Origin: Baffinella frigidus
Taxonomy: Eukaryota; Cryptophyceae; Cryptomonadales; Baffinellaceae
Direction of reading: 5' to 3'
Assembly: GCA_026770585.1 (NCBI GenBank)
Contig: MU646898.1
Location: 66,071 to 77,486, forward strand
DNA: 11,416 bases
Positions 1 through 7,035 of this stretch are shown here, one piece after another. How positions within the stretch are numbered: the first letter of the stretch is position 1; every line of letters begins with the position of its first letter. Below the pieces are notes generated by a model. The model did not search any database. It was not told the DNA's origin and saw only the letters and a program-made list of their open reading frames with translations. The position numbers were made by a program, and so were the translations under genes.

Positions 1-109
1 CTGTCAAAATTCGGGGGGGCGAAATAATGGCGAGCCCAAATATAAGTGGGACAGAGCTAGTCTTTCTGCGTGAGGAGAAGGGCGGGCCCTCATAGCCACG
101 CGTATAGTA

Positions 110-595
110 TTTTTTCTGGTTTCGGGTTTCTGGTTTCGGGTTTCTGGTTCCGGGTTTCTGGTTCCGGGTTTCTGGTTCCGAGTTTCTGGTTCCGGGTTTC
201 TGGTTTCGGGTTCCGGATTCCGGATTCCGGGTTTCTGGTTTCGGGTTTCTGATCTCGGGTTTCGGGTACCATCTCCTCGTCCGAGGAGATCGGAGCATTT
301 CAGTTTTCAGTTTTCTGGTTCTGGGTTTCTGATTTCGGGTTTCTGATTTCGGGTTCCGGGTTTCTGATTTCTGTTTTCGGGTTTCTGAGTTCGGGTTTCG
401 GGTTTCGGTTCCGGGTTTCGGGGTCTCAGGTTTCGGGTTTCTGATTTCGGGTTTCGGCTTTCGGTTCCGGGTTTCTGTTCTCAGGTTTCTGACTTCGGGT
501 TCCGGGTTTCGGGTTTCGGTTCCGGGTTTCTGTTTTCGGGTTTCTGATTTCGGGTTTCGGTTCCGGGTTTCGGGGTTTCAGGTTTCGGGTGGAGT
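110..595. repeat. Degenerate telomere-like heptamer array (TTTCGGG family)
   Basis: Nearly all of this stretch is built from 7-base words such as TTTCGGG, TTTCTGG and TTCCGGG, and much of the first half alternates TTTCTGG with TTCCGGG as a 14-bp unit. The words differ by one or two bases from the plant/algal telomere unit TTTAGGG, so this looks like diverged interstitial telomere-like satellite. A non-repeat palindromic insert at about 266-300 splits it. Open frames here read as runs of KPETRNP or GFRVSGF on either strand and are translations of the repeat, not genes. Related blocks in the opposite orientation lie at 7876-8048 and at the right edge. Confidence 0.9.
266..300. repeat. Palindromic insert within the TTTCGGG array, copy 1
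   Basis: Positions 271-290 form an inverted repeat with 9-bp arms (ATCTCCTCG / CGAGGAGAT) around TC. The same block recurs at 596-630, where GTACC, the CCTCGTC(C/T)GAGGAGA core, CGG and GCATT are retained. A looser relative with the tail GAGGA..CCGGGAGT lies at 3394, 7513 and 7555. It may be a small dispersed element or a boundary unit of the satellite. Confidence 0.6.
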
Positions 596-630
596 GTACC
601 TTGTCCTCGTCTGAGGAGACCGGCGCATTC
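596..630. repeat. Palindromic insert, copy 2
   Basis: This is the second copy of the 266-300 block and shares the order GTACC, TCCTCGTC, GAGGAGA, CGG, GCATT with a few substitutions. It marks the right end of the heptamer array. An AT-rich stretch (660-720) follows in which I see no gene. Confidence 0.55.
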
Positions 631-777
631 ACGTCTGCCGCCGATCTGCGGCGGGCCCGTAATATTAATATCAATTATTGATTAATTATTAATTCTGGGA
701 AAATATGTAATTAAGAGGATGAATACGATAAGGAAACAACCGCGGTTGGCTGTATTAATACCAGGTTTTGCTGGTCG

Positions 778-1154
778 TGAAAGTCAACTTGGTGACCGTT
801 GCAGAACTGGGCTCAGTTCTGTCGAAGCCTGATGGCCCGTATTAATTGAGCAGTTGGGGAGATCTCCTCAACCCACTGAGCTTTCACGAAAGTCAACTTG
901 GTAGCCGTGGCCGTGGTGACCTAAGTGCTGTCGAAGCCTGATTGACACCAAGGCCCGTATTGACTGAGGAGGTACGGAGATCGCCTCAAACCACTGAGCT
1001 CAACTCTCCACTGTTGCTTCTTAAGTTAACAGAGGTTCCACTTTTGCTTTGAGACGTTCCACTCTCGACTTCTGTCTCGGTGGGCCGCGCTCTTAGCCTC
1101 ATGGCCCGTATTAATTGAGCAGTTGAGGAGACCTCCGCAACCCGCTGAGCTCAA
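778..1154. repeat. Three-copy dispersed repeat with a palindromic core
   Basis: Copies lie at about 778-883, 887-1001 and 1098-1154 (partial). Shared parts in order are GAAAGTCAACTTGGT, CTGTCGAAGCCTGAT, GGCCCGTATT, a near-palindrome and CCACTGAGCT. In copy 1 the near-palindrome is 853-872, centred on AGATCT. Divergence differs among copies, so they are not one recent tandem event. No open frame runs through them. Confidence 0.75.
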
Positions 1155-1292
1155 CGTTTAACCTGCATCAACAGATCAAACGGGATATGAAGAACTTCGT
1201 CTACTAAGGGGTTTAATACCGCGGAAAAGAAAAATGTAGAACTTCGCTACCAAGGGGAGTTTATATCCTCATTAGTACCAGCCGTACTTAAC

Positions 1293-1455
1293 TGAACCGC
1301 GCACGGTTTGAAAGCTTCCAACGCCGATGATAAGGGTGGAAATGCTATTTTAGGCATAAAACCAAGGCTTAAGATAGCATAAATCAGGGCAGATTCTGGT
1401 ATGTTCCGAGATTAGATTAACACCAACCGCAGTTGAGTGAACCGCGCACGGTTTG
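1293..1455. repeat. Direct repeat pair carrying AACCG/CGGTT hairpins
   Basis: The 18-bp TGAACCGCGCACGGTTTG occurs exactly at 1293-1310 and 1438-1455; each can fold as AACCG-CGCA-CGGTT. The interval between holds a 29-bp segment (1384-1412) that recurs at 4688-4716 with two mismatches. No coding potential is visible in 1160-1480. Confidence 0.7.
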
Positions 1456-1480
1456 TACCAGCGCGATGACTCATCCCAGC
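1456..1480. repeat. 25-bp direct repeat, copy 1 (copy 2 at 1642-1666)
   Basis: The 25-bp segment containing CAGCGCGATGACTCATCCC is identical at 1456-1480 and 1642-1666 and brackets the 17-bp minisatellite. This suggests the whole minisatellite block sits within a larger imperfect duplication. Confidence 0.75.
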
Positions 1481-1481
1481 G

Positions 1482-1600
1482 GGGTTAGTACCAGAGCAAT
1501 CTGCGATCAGGGTTAGTACCAGAGCAGGGTTAGTACCAGAGCAGGGTTAGTACCAGAGCAGGGTTAGCACCAGAGCAATCTGCGAGTACCAGAGCAGTGT
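1482..1600. repeat. 17-bp minisatellite, unit GGGTTAGTACCAGAGCA
   Basis: At least five head-to-tail units are visible, some extended by AATCTGCGATC. A further unit is at 1781-1797, followed like the first array by GTGTGCGATCAGTCA and GGTAGGCCCCGCCAGGTC. A third relative of the last motif, with one change, is at 3161. Confidence 0.85.
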
Positions 1601-1766
1601 GCGATCAGTCAACCGCGGTAGGCCCCGCCAGGTCATTGCTTTACCAGCGCGATGACTCATCCCAGCAGGGTCATTTCCGGTGCGGGCTCGTTCTTGAGGC
1701 TCATAGATATTGTATAACTCAACTCAAGGCTCAAGGGCCTTTCTAGGACCTGTATCGAGAGTAATA

Positions 1767-1782
1767 AAGAAGAAGAAGAAGG
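1767..1782 (+). repeat. (GAA)n microsatellite
   Basis: A short run of GAA triplets directly precedes the second GGTTAGTACCAGAGCA unit. Confidence 0.9.
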
Positions 1783-1843
1783 TTAGTACCAGAGCAGTGT
1801 GCGATCAGTCAGCCGTGGTAGGCCCCGCCAGGTCCCACCTGTG

Positions 1844-2091
1844 AAGGCATGCCGCGCGAGCTCTCCGATCTCTGATGATCCACTGACAGGATTCCTTACA
1901 ACTACTTATAGGCGCTCTCCCTTGGAGCCCTTTTACCCGAGGCGGGCCCGTCCAGGACCCGGTCCTCAAGGCATGCCGTGCGAGCTCTCCGGTCTCTGAT
2001 GATTCACTGACAGGATTCCTTACAACTACTTATAGGCGCTCTCCCTTGGAGCCCTTTTACCCGAGGCGGGCCCGTCCAGGACCCGGTCCTC
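1844..2091. repeat. 124-bp tandem duplication
   Basis: Two adjacent copies (1844-1967 and 1968-2091) differ at only a few positions, for example GCCGCGCGAG versus GCCGTGCGAG. Each ends in CCCGAGGCGGGCCCGTCC, a GC-rich word that recurs in the galactokinase introns. High identity implies a recent duplication. Short open frames over it repeat themselves and are not credible proteins. Confidence 0.9.
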
Positions 2092-2185
2092 ACAAGGTCC
2101 TTGCTCTGCCTCAGTCGGGTCGACTGTCCGTTTTCACGCCAAAAGTCGACGGATTTGCACCCAACCCCCGGGAAATTGACAGCCT

Positions 2186-2206
2186 GTCTCATCATAGTGA
2201 TGAGAC
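2186..2206. other. Perfect 9-bp-arm hairpin
   Basis: GTCTCATCA and TGATGAGAC flank a 3-nt TAG loop. There is no adjacent T-run or gene that would make it a terminator. About 2207-2400 shows no other recognisable feature. Confidence 0.6.
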
Positions 2207-2412
2207 CAAATCGTGGGGGACAGAGCTTGAGGTTGCGAGCCTCTTCTCCCTCGCGTGCTTTGTCCGCAGCCCTCCCGGGTTGACTATTGCCGTTGGTTGA
2301 CTTAAGATTGCAAATGTTAATTCCTACGTAGGAGTTTCAGATACACGTCTGGTCTTAATTTTGCCCCGGTCAGTAGCGCCCCGGGTGAGAAAAACTGCGA
2401 ACAACCAGTGGT

Positions 2413-2617
2413 AGAGCCAATCTGGTAGGACTTGGCCAAAGCCAAGTTCGAAGTTTCGAGATTGCGAACTTCTAGATGGACCCGTTTGGACATGTAGTGT
2501 TTTAAATTCAAATTTTGCAGTACAAAATGGTGTTTACTAATAATTACGGTCCATCTAGAAGTTCGCAATCTCGCAACTTCGAACTTCGCTTTGGCCAAGT
2601 CCTACCAGATTGGCTCT
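2413..2617. mobile_element. Foldback element 1 (70-bp inverted arms)
   Basis: The left arm 2413-2482 and right arm 2548-2617 are reverse complements with two mismatches in 70, around a 65-bp AT-rich centre. It has the shape of a small non-autonomous foldback/MITE. I see no clear target duplication at the arm ends, although CAGTGGTAG occurs at 2406-2414 and 2636-2644. The 93-aa minus-strand frame across it is simply the palindrome read through. Confidence 0.8.
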
Positions 2618-2650
2618 AGGTGTAGGTGTGTCAAACAGTGGTAGTTGAAG

Positions 2651-2720
2651 TGGGGGGGGGGGGTACACCTGAGACAGCCGCGGTCGGAAGCGCCCCGGAT
2701 CAGGGAGATGCCCCGGTCTG
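2651..2720. repeat. G-run plus divergent CACCTGAGA-CCGCGGTCGG module
   Basis: A run of about a dozen G precedes TACACCTGAGACAGCCGCGGTCGG. Related modules recur near 2966, 3508, 3769, 3907 and 4097. The copy at 3508 also follows a G-run, so the run and module may belong to the same repeat family. Confidence 0.6.
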
Positions 2721-2814
2721 ACAGTCACGTGACCAATCCCACGAAAGTCACTACACAAATGTAAACCTCGGTGTTACATAGGCTCCTTTTGCATTCTCGT
2801 GTGGGTAGGAGCAG

Positions 2815-2954
2815 TTATCCGGGGGAACCTATGTTTCTCTCGTTTCCTGGCAACGAAAATTACTACACAGTTCGTTCTTACTAGTAATATTAAAAAAAAT
2901 GTGTAGTAACTTTCGTTGCCAAGAAATGAAAGAAAAATAGGTTTCCCCGGATAA
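2815..2954. mobile_element. Foldback element 2 (55-bp inverted arms)
   Basis: The left arm 2815-2869 begins TTATCCGG and the right arm 2900-2954 ends CCGGATAA; they are complementary with a handful of mismatches. The centre is AT-rich. GCAG flanks both ends (2811-2814 and 2955-2958), a possible 4-bp target duplication, though a 4-base match can be chance. No transposase is present, so it would be non-autonomous. Confidence 0.75.
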
Positions 2955-3017
2955 GCAGGGGATACCACCTGAGAATGCCGCGGTCGGACGCACCCTGCAT
3001 GAGGGCGCCAGTGCCGT

Positions 3018-3161
3018 CGCAACGATACCCTACACATCAAATCGACTGCGTCTTTCTATTATTCCCGGTACAAAGCGGCCGGAATCTGGCCGCGGATTAG
3101 TACTGATCAAACCCACACCGAGTTAGTCCACTGTCGATTCGAGGTGCAGGGTATCGTCGCG
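3018..3161. repeat. 18-bp inverted repeat around a minisatellite unit
   Basis: 3018-3035 and 3144-3161 are reverse complements with two mismatches (core ACGATACCCT / AGGGTATCGT). They enclose a single copy of the 31-bp unit at 3050-3080. This could be the scar of a small rearranged element. Confidence 0.6.
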
Positions 3162-4093
3162 TAGGCCACGCCAGGTCACACGTGGGAATTTCAGATTAAA
3201 ACCGGGTTTCAATTGTGTACAGTTTTTTTTCTCGGAATCAGGTGAAAGCCCGGACGTGGGAAGGACGAGGAGCTGCATCTCACCGGGTCACGCACACACT
3301 CATTTAGTCCCACGAAACGAACCGTCACGTTCTGAGATTTCCAGCTGCGCCCAGCGTGGGGGGGGCGCTGCACCGGAGGATCCCACGGTCGGTCCTCAAA
3401 ATGAGGAGTCTGGGAGTTGATTCCCCTGTTGCGTGGTACAAATCCGTCCACTTTTGGTATGAAAACGATTGTTCAACCCGGCTGGGGCAGAGCTAGGTGG
3501 TTAGTAGGGGGGGGGGCTACACCTGAGAATGCCGCGGTCGACGCGCCGCGGATGAGGGCCACAGTGCCGTCGCGCGTGCCGGCCCGGACCAAATCGACTG
3601 CGTCTTTCTATTATTCCCGGTACAAAGCGGCCGTCTTTCTATTATTCCCGGTACAAAGCGGCCGTCTTTCTATTATTCCCGGTAAAAAGCGGCCGTCTTT
3701 CTATCATTCCCGGTACAAAGCGGCCGTCTTTCTATCATTCCCGGTACAAAGCGGCCGTCGCGTGGACACCTGAGGATGCCGCGATCGGGCCCCAGTGCCG
3801 TCGCGCGTGCCGGCCCGGATCAGATCGACTGCGTCTTTCTATTATTCCCGGTACAAAGCGGCCGTCTTTCTATTATTCCCGGTACAAAGCGGCCGTCGCG
3901 TGGACACCTGAGGATGCCGCGATCGGGCCCCAGTGCCGTCGCGCGTGCCGGCCCGGATCAGATCGACTGCGTCTTTCTATTATCCCGGTAAAAAGCGGCC
4001 GTCTTTCTATTATTCCTGGTACAAAGCGGCCGTCTTTCTATTATTCCCGGTACAAAGCGTCCGTCTTTCTATTATTCCCGGTACAAAGCGGCC
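3050..4093 (+). repeat. Higher-order minisatellite: 31-bp units with 76-bp linkers
   Basis: The 31-bp unit reads GTCTTTCTATTATTCCC then GGTACAAAGCGGCC. There is one isolated copy at 3050-3080, five at 3602-3756, two at 3833-3894 and four at 3971-4093 (the first lacks one base). Arrays are separated by linkers 3757-3832 and 3895-3970, which are identical over 76 bp, giving a second-order period of 138 bp. Flanking segments near 3510-3601 and 4094-4175 are diverged versions of the linker. Unit variants (ATTATT/ATCATT, TACAAA/TAAAAA) cluster by array. Confidence 0.92.
3085..3500. other. No supported gene
   Basis: I find no coding pattern, RNA gene or long repeat here beyond one GAGGA..GGGAGTTGATTCCCC motif (3394-3426) shared with intron 2 of the galactokinase gene. 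The 80-aa minus-strand frame at 3209-3451 has no recognisable family signature. Confidence 0.5.
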
Positions 4094-4159
4094 GTCACCT
4101 GAGAATGCCGCGGTCGGACGCCCCGCGGACGAGGGCCACAGTGCCGTCGCGCGTGCCGG

Positions 4160-4330
4160 TCCGGATCAGATCGCCCGGCCCTGAAAGTTGACAAGTTAGC
4201 GTAAGTTGACAAGTTAGTGTCGACTTAGAGCTCTGACGTGTGCATGGGTATCACCCGGATCAGATCGCCCGGCCCTGAAAGTTGACAAGTCAGTGTTAAC
4301 TAAGTTGACAAGTTAGTGTCAACTTAGAGC
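4160..4330. repeat. Duplicated AAGTTGAC-rich block
   Basis: A segment starting CCGGATCAGATCGCCCGGCC and carrying two AAGTTGAC words, then GTC(G/A)ACTTAGAGC, occurs at 4160-4231 and again at 4256-4330. Exact AAGTTGAC or GTCAACTT words are at 4185, 4203, 4279, 4302 and 4318. The same word recurs in other parts of the window. Confidence 0.8.
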
Positions 4331-4334
4331 CCGT

Positions 4335-4768
4335 TCGGCCCTGAATGAAGAGACTTTGTCGGGACTTTGTGGAAGTTCTCACGTCGGAAAATACACTTGA
4401 AGCGTCCAGAGAGGGCTCGAACAGCCCTGTTTTGTGGGAGAGTACCACTTAGCAGCGACCGAGGACCTTTTCACCTTGAATTCAAGGTGAAATTCCGGTT
4501 AGGTTCTAGGGCAATGGATAAGATTCTAGTACAAATCGTTTAGATGGACTGTATCTGTGAAGCCCCCGATGGCTGCTAAGTTAATTTCGGACCAAGACAG
4601 CATCCCGCTATCTTAGGCTCCCCACGCGGAAGGTGCGGGTGTACATGCTATGTAAGGCATCAAATGATGCTAGCTTGCGCCTTTTCATCAGGACAGATTC
4701 TGGTATGGTCCGAGATGCTTCCGGTTTCGTGTTTCAGGTGTGAACATCCGGGGACATGTTTTATTTAG
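4335..4768. other. No supported gene; 29-bp repeat partner at 4688-4716
   Basis: Apart from the palindrome at 4469-4492 and the 29-bp segment shared with 1384-1412 (TCAGG.CAGATTCTGGTAT), I see no feature. AGGGCT-CGAAC-AGCCCT near 4418 is a small hairpin. No tRNA fold was recognised. Confidence 0.5.
4469..4492. other. Perfect 24-bp palindrome
   Basis: Twelve bases (TTTCACCTTGAA) are followed immediately by their exact reverse complement, with an EcoRI-type GAATTC centre. There is no spacer, so it would extrude as a cruciform or bind a symmetric protein. No gene lies beside it. Confidence 0.8.
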
Positions 4769-5025
4769 ATGAAAGTGGACATCCCAGAGCTAGCAGGTGT
4801 CGAGAAATACAATGAGACGTTTGAGGGGCTGCAACGCCAGATTGGAGGTGGGGTGTGAATTTTTTGAACCCTTACAGGATAGGACTGTTGACTTTTGAAA
4901 ACCGCTGCCTTCAGGAGGAATTGACTTTTGGCGACCCCTTGCAAGACTCTGGCGTGGTGTGTGCCGAGTTGCAGTGTCGAGGCGGGAACGTCTTAATGCT
5001 CATAGACTTTTGGATCACTTCTCTG
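4769..5025 (+). pseudogene. Possible two-exon coding remnant, unknown product
   Basis: After a TTTTATTTAG acceptor-like stretch an ATG at 4769 opens a frame of 29 codons to a stop at 4856-4858. It reads MKVDIPELAGVEKYNETFEG followed by LQRQIGGGV, a protein-like composition. A second protein-like frame starts after CTTCAG at 4914 (EELTFGDPLQDSGVVCAELQ, then CRGGNVLMLIDFWITSL) and ends at a TAG. If GTGTGA at 4853 is the donor and the AG at 4912-4913 the acceptor, the two join in phase 0 across a 61-bp intron. I recognise no family. It could be a chance frame, a short exon pair of a larger gene, or a transposon fragment. Confidence is low because both pieces are short and no start or upstream exon is established. 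Confidence 0.25.
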
Positions 5026-5079
5026 TAGGCTGAGAGTGCTAACGAAGAAGAAGATGATGATGATGACACTGTTCGCATA

Positions 5080-5222
5080 CCCACCAGCCACCCGAAGTTT
5101 ACCAGATCGGGGTGATTGCCCTGTGGTAAATTTCTCAGGAGGTCCACCTCAAAAAGTGTATCTCTGGTGAAAAACTTTTGTCAACTCCACCCCGCTCTGA
5201 TCCACTTCAGGTGGCTGGTGGG
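5080..5222. mobile_element. Foldback element 3 (35-bp inverted arms)
   Basis: 5080-5114 and 5188-5222 are reverse complements with about five mismatches; outer arm CCCACCAGCCACC, inner CGGGGTG. A (GAA)(GAT) microsatellite lies just to the left (5044-5067). It is older-looking than the MITE-like element at 5301. Confidence 0.65.
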
Positions 5223-5293
5223 CGGGTGGCGCGCAAGCTGGTGTCGACCCTCACGAAAAGACCAAATCGTCGATTGTCACACCTCAAATTCAC

Positions 5294-5300
5294 CTTGCAG
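5294..5300. repeat. Candidate target-site duplication, left copy
   Basis: CTTGCAG directly abuts the left arm and is matched by CTTGCAG at 5838-5844 directly abutting the right arm. Confidence 0.7.
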
Positions 5301-5837
5301 AGGGCGGTTCATGAGAATCTATACAAAATCTTCTAGGCGACTTCAAGGCAATCCGCCTAGAAGATTTCTTCTAGGCCCCCCTCAAAATCTTCTAGGCGGC
5401 GTTTTACAAGTATTATAGGGGCCCATAATAGGTATTATAGGGCTTCCCCATTTCAGTCCAGAAGGCCTGCGACGCCTTCTTAAGCAGGTCTGATGACATC
5501 TGGTGCATTGTAGGGGTCATCATGGTGGGCCGTTACCCTATCTGGTGCATTGTAGGGGACATCTGGTGCATTGTAGGGGTCATCATGACATCAGAGAGGC
5601 CGCCTGTGTAGTAAATTGGGACATGATGATGGCAGGCGAGACCCCAACAATGCACCAGCCGTCATCAGACCTTCTTAAAAAAGCGTCACGGGCGTTCTGG
5701 AGTGCCCGTCACGGGGCCCCTACAATACTTGTAAAACGCCGCCTAGAAGATTTTGAGGGGGGCCTAGAAGAAATCTTCTAGGCGGATTGCCTTGAAGTCG
5801 CCTAGAAGATTTTGTATAGATTCTCATGAACCGCCCT
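5301..5837. mobile_element. MITE-like foldback element, 537 bp
   Basis: The outer ~125 bp at each end are almost perfect reverse complements, beginning AGGGCGGTTCATGAG and ending with its complement. Weaker pairing continues inward past 5450 and 5700. Each arm contains four copies of CTTCTAGGC or its complement, like subterminal transposase-binding repeats. The centre has three copies of ATCTGGTGCATTGTAGGGG (5498, 5540, 5561). CTTGCAG flanks both sides (5294-5300 and 5838-5844) as a candidate 7-bp target duplication. No transposase frame is present; the 92-98 aa frames are palindrome read-through. I cannot name the superfamily: hAT usually makes 8-bp and Mutator about 9-bp duplications. Confidence 0.88.
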
Positions 5838-5841
5838 CTTG

Positions 5842-5867
5842 CAGACACCCCAGATCTGGGGTGTCTG
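5842..5867. other. Perfect 26-bp palindrome next to the MITE
   Basis: CAGACACCCCAGA is followed at once by its exact reverse complement, centred on AGATCT. It shares three bases with the right target duplication and is followed by GTAAGTTGAC. It may be part of the original insertion site. Confidence 0.8.
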
Positions 5868-6009
5868 ATCGTAAGTTGACAACATCTTGGTACATAATCA
5901 ACTTTGGGGAACAGGTCGAAATCAATAGATTTGGTCCTCCCGTGAGGGTTGGTGGTGGTGTCGACCTGACTTGTGGGACCTCTGCTTGACCCTTCCCGAA
6001 GCGTCATCG

Positions 6010-6797
6010 TCCCCATCCCTGCCCAGAAGAAGATACTTTTATTGAACTAAACGACGTCGGACCATGAACTTAAGGCGTCAAACCACCAACATCGCACACA
6101 TTGCACTTTCTCAGACCCTCCACAGACGTTTCACCTCCCCAACCCCTGGACGCTGGACCCTGAACTCTAAACCCTGCCGGAACCCCTGAGCACCAAACCC
6201 TCACTCGAAGCCCTCAACGGGCGTGAGCCTTCCAGCTTGACGGACAGCCCTCGCAGGTGAAGGATGCCACGCACCGAGCTGGCGAGCGCGGGCAGGTCGG
6301 GTGCTGTGCACGCACGCCTCGACCCGTTCGATAAAGCTGCATTCTGACTGTGAGACCCCGGACCCAAAGGCCCACCAGGGCAAGGAGGAGGGCCCCCCAG
6401 CCCCTGGTCCTGCCCGCAACACACGGAGCCCGTAGCTCCCAGCAGACCCACAGGCGGTGCATAGGGCGCGAATGCGCACATGCGGCCTGCGATTCCCCTG
6501 CCCCAACCCAACAGCAGGCCCGGGGTCGTCGACCCGAACTGTGGTGCAGGCCCACCACCATGGGGGTCACAGGCGGGGCTACCATTCGCTCTTCTCCTCC
6601 GGCGCCACCTTTCCCGTCCCGAGCGGCATTGTCCTGTCCACCGCCCACCTCCTGCAGCGTAGGTAGCAGCGCGGGGAGCGTGGGATGGGGCCAGACCCCT
6701 CCCCTGCCCAAATCTGGAAATTCAGTTGATGAAATGAGCAAAAAAACCTGTTGAATTGTGATGTCAAAAGTACACTCTTGCACCCAAAGTAGACAAA
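6010..6797. other. GC-rich region upstream of galactokinase; no supported gene
   Basis: This holds degenerate AACCCT-like words (6120-6210) and then GC-rich single-copy sequence with open frames on both strands (252 aa minus at 6214-6972; 134 aa plus at 6350-6754). Neither has a recognisable domain, and the minus frame overlaps galactokinase exon 1, so I do not call them. An AATAAA on the minus strand near 6037-6043 could be a polyadenylation signal for an undetected leftward gene. The last ~50 bases before 6798 should include the 5' UTR and promoter; I see no clear TATA box. Confidence 0.4.
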
Positions 6798-7035
6798 ATG
6801 GTCGGCTGCCCGCGAATGCCGCGCGTTGCGGCCGCTGTGTTGGTGCTGCTGTCCCTCGCATCCGCCGAGGTTGTCCAGCCGCAGACCTGCCCCGGCGGAG
6901 TGTGCCCCGGCGTCGTCCCAATCGATGCGGTGCGTGGCGGCTTTGCGACCGATTACGGCCCGGTTGTCGCAAACGTGGTGGGAACCTTCAAGGCCAAGTT
7001 TGGTGAGGATCCCACGATGGTCGGCGTCGCTCCTG
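6798..7035 (+). CDS. GALK: Galactokinase exon 1 (N-terminus)
   Basis: Start chosen at the ATG in ACAAAATGG. Residues 1-24 look like a signal peptide: a short basic start (VGCPRMPR), hydrophobic [11 protein letters not shown], and an ASA cleavage-like end. A Cys/Pro/Gly-rich linker follows, then [17 protein letters not shown] and VGVAPG, which match the region before the galactokinase signature. A second in-frame ATG at codon 7 could also serve. The exon ends after the first base of the Gly codon (phase 1) at G|GTCACC. Confidence 0.85.

Larger units (their letters stand above)
5247..5949. repeat. Diverged outer inverted repeat flanking the MITE
   Basis: 5247-5275 (ACCCTCACG..GACCAAATC) and 5920-5949 are reverse complements with about six mismatches in 29. 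They lie outside the 537-bp element and outside its candidate target duplication. Either the insertion went into an older foldback, or the element is nested. Confidence 0.5.

Noticed and set aside
90-674. Proteins of KPETRNP or GFRVSGF repeats
   Set aside because: They are open only because the heptamer satellite lacks stop codons in those frames.
2186-2206. Rho-independent terminator
   Set aside because: The hairpin is not followed by a T-run and the region is eukaryotic.
3602-4093. CRISPR-like array
   Set aside because: The units abut without unique spacers, linkers are repeats too, and the context is eukaryotic.
3417-4184. Frames of 118, 71 and 83 aa rich in KAAVFL and SIIPG
   Set aside because: They are translations of the 31-bp minisatellite; the amino acid repeats follow DNA repeats and the frame shifts at linkers.
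5503-6016. Two proteins sharing the C-terminal segment RRFLLGPP..LLGGVLQVL
   Set aside because: The shared segment is the MITE inverted arm read from both ends.
6457-6666. Trypsin-like protease fragment (SGIVLSTAHLL)
   Set aside because: It only loosely resembles the TAAHC motif, lacks the cysteine, and nothing around it supports a protease fold.
6214-6972. 252-aa minus-strand protein
   Set aside because: It has Arg/Gly/Ala-rich low-information sequence, no domain, and overlaps galactokinase exon 1 antisense. GC-rich DNA gives such frames by chance.
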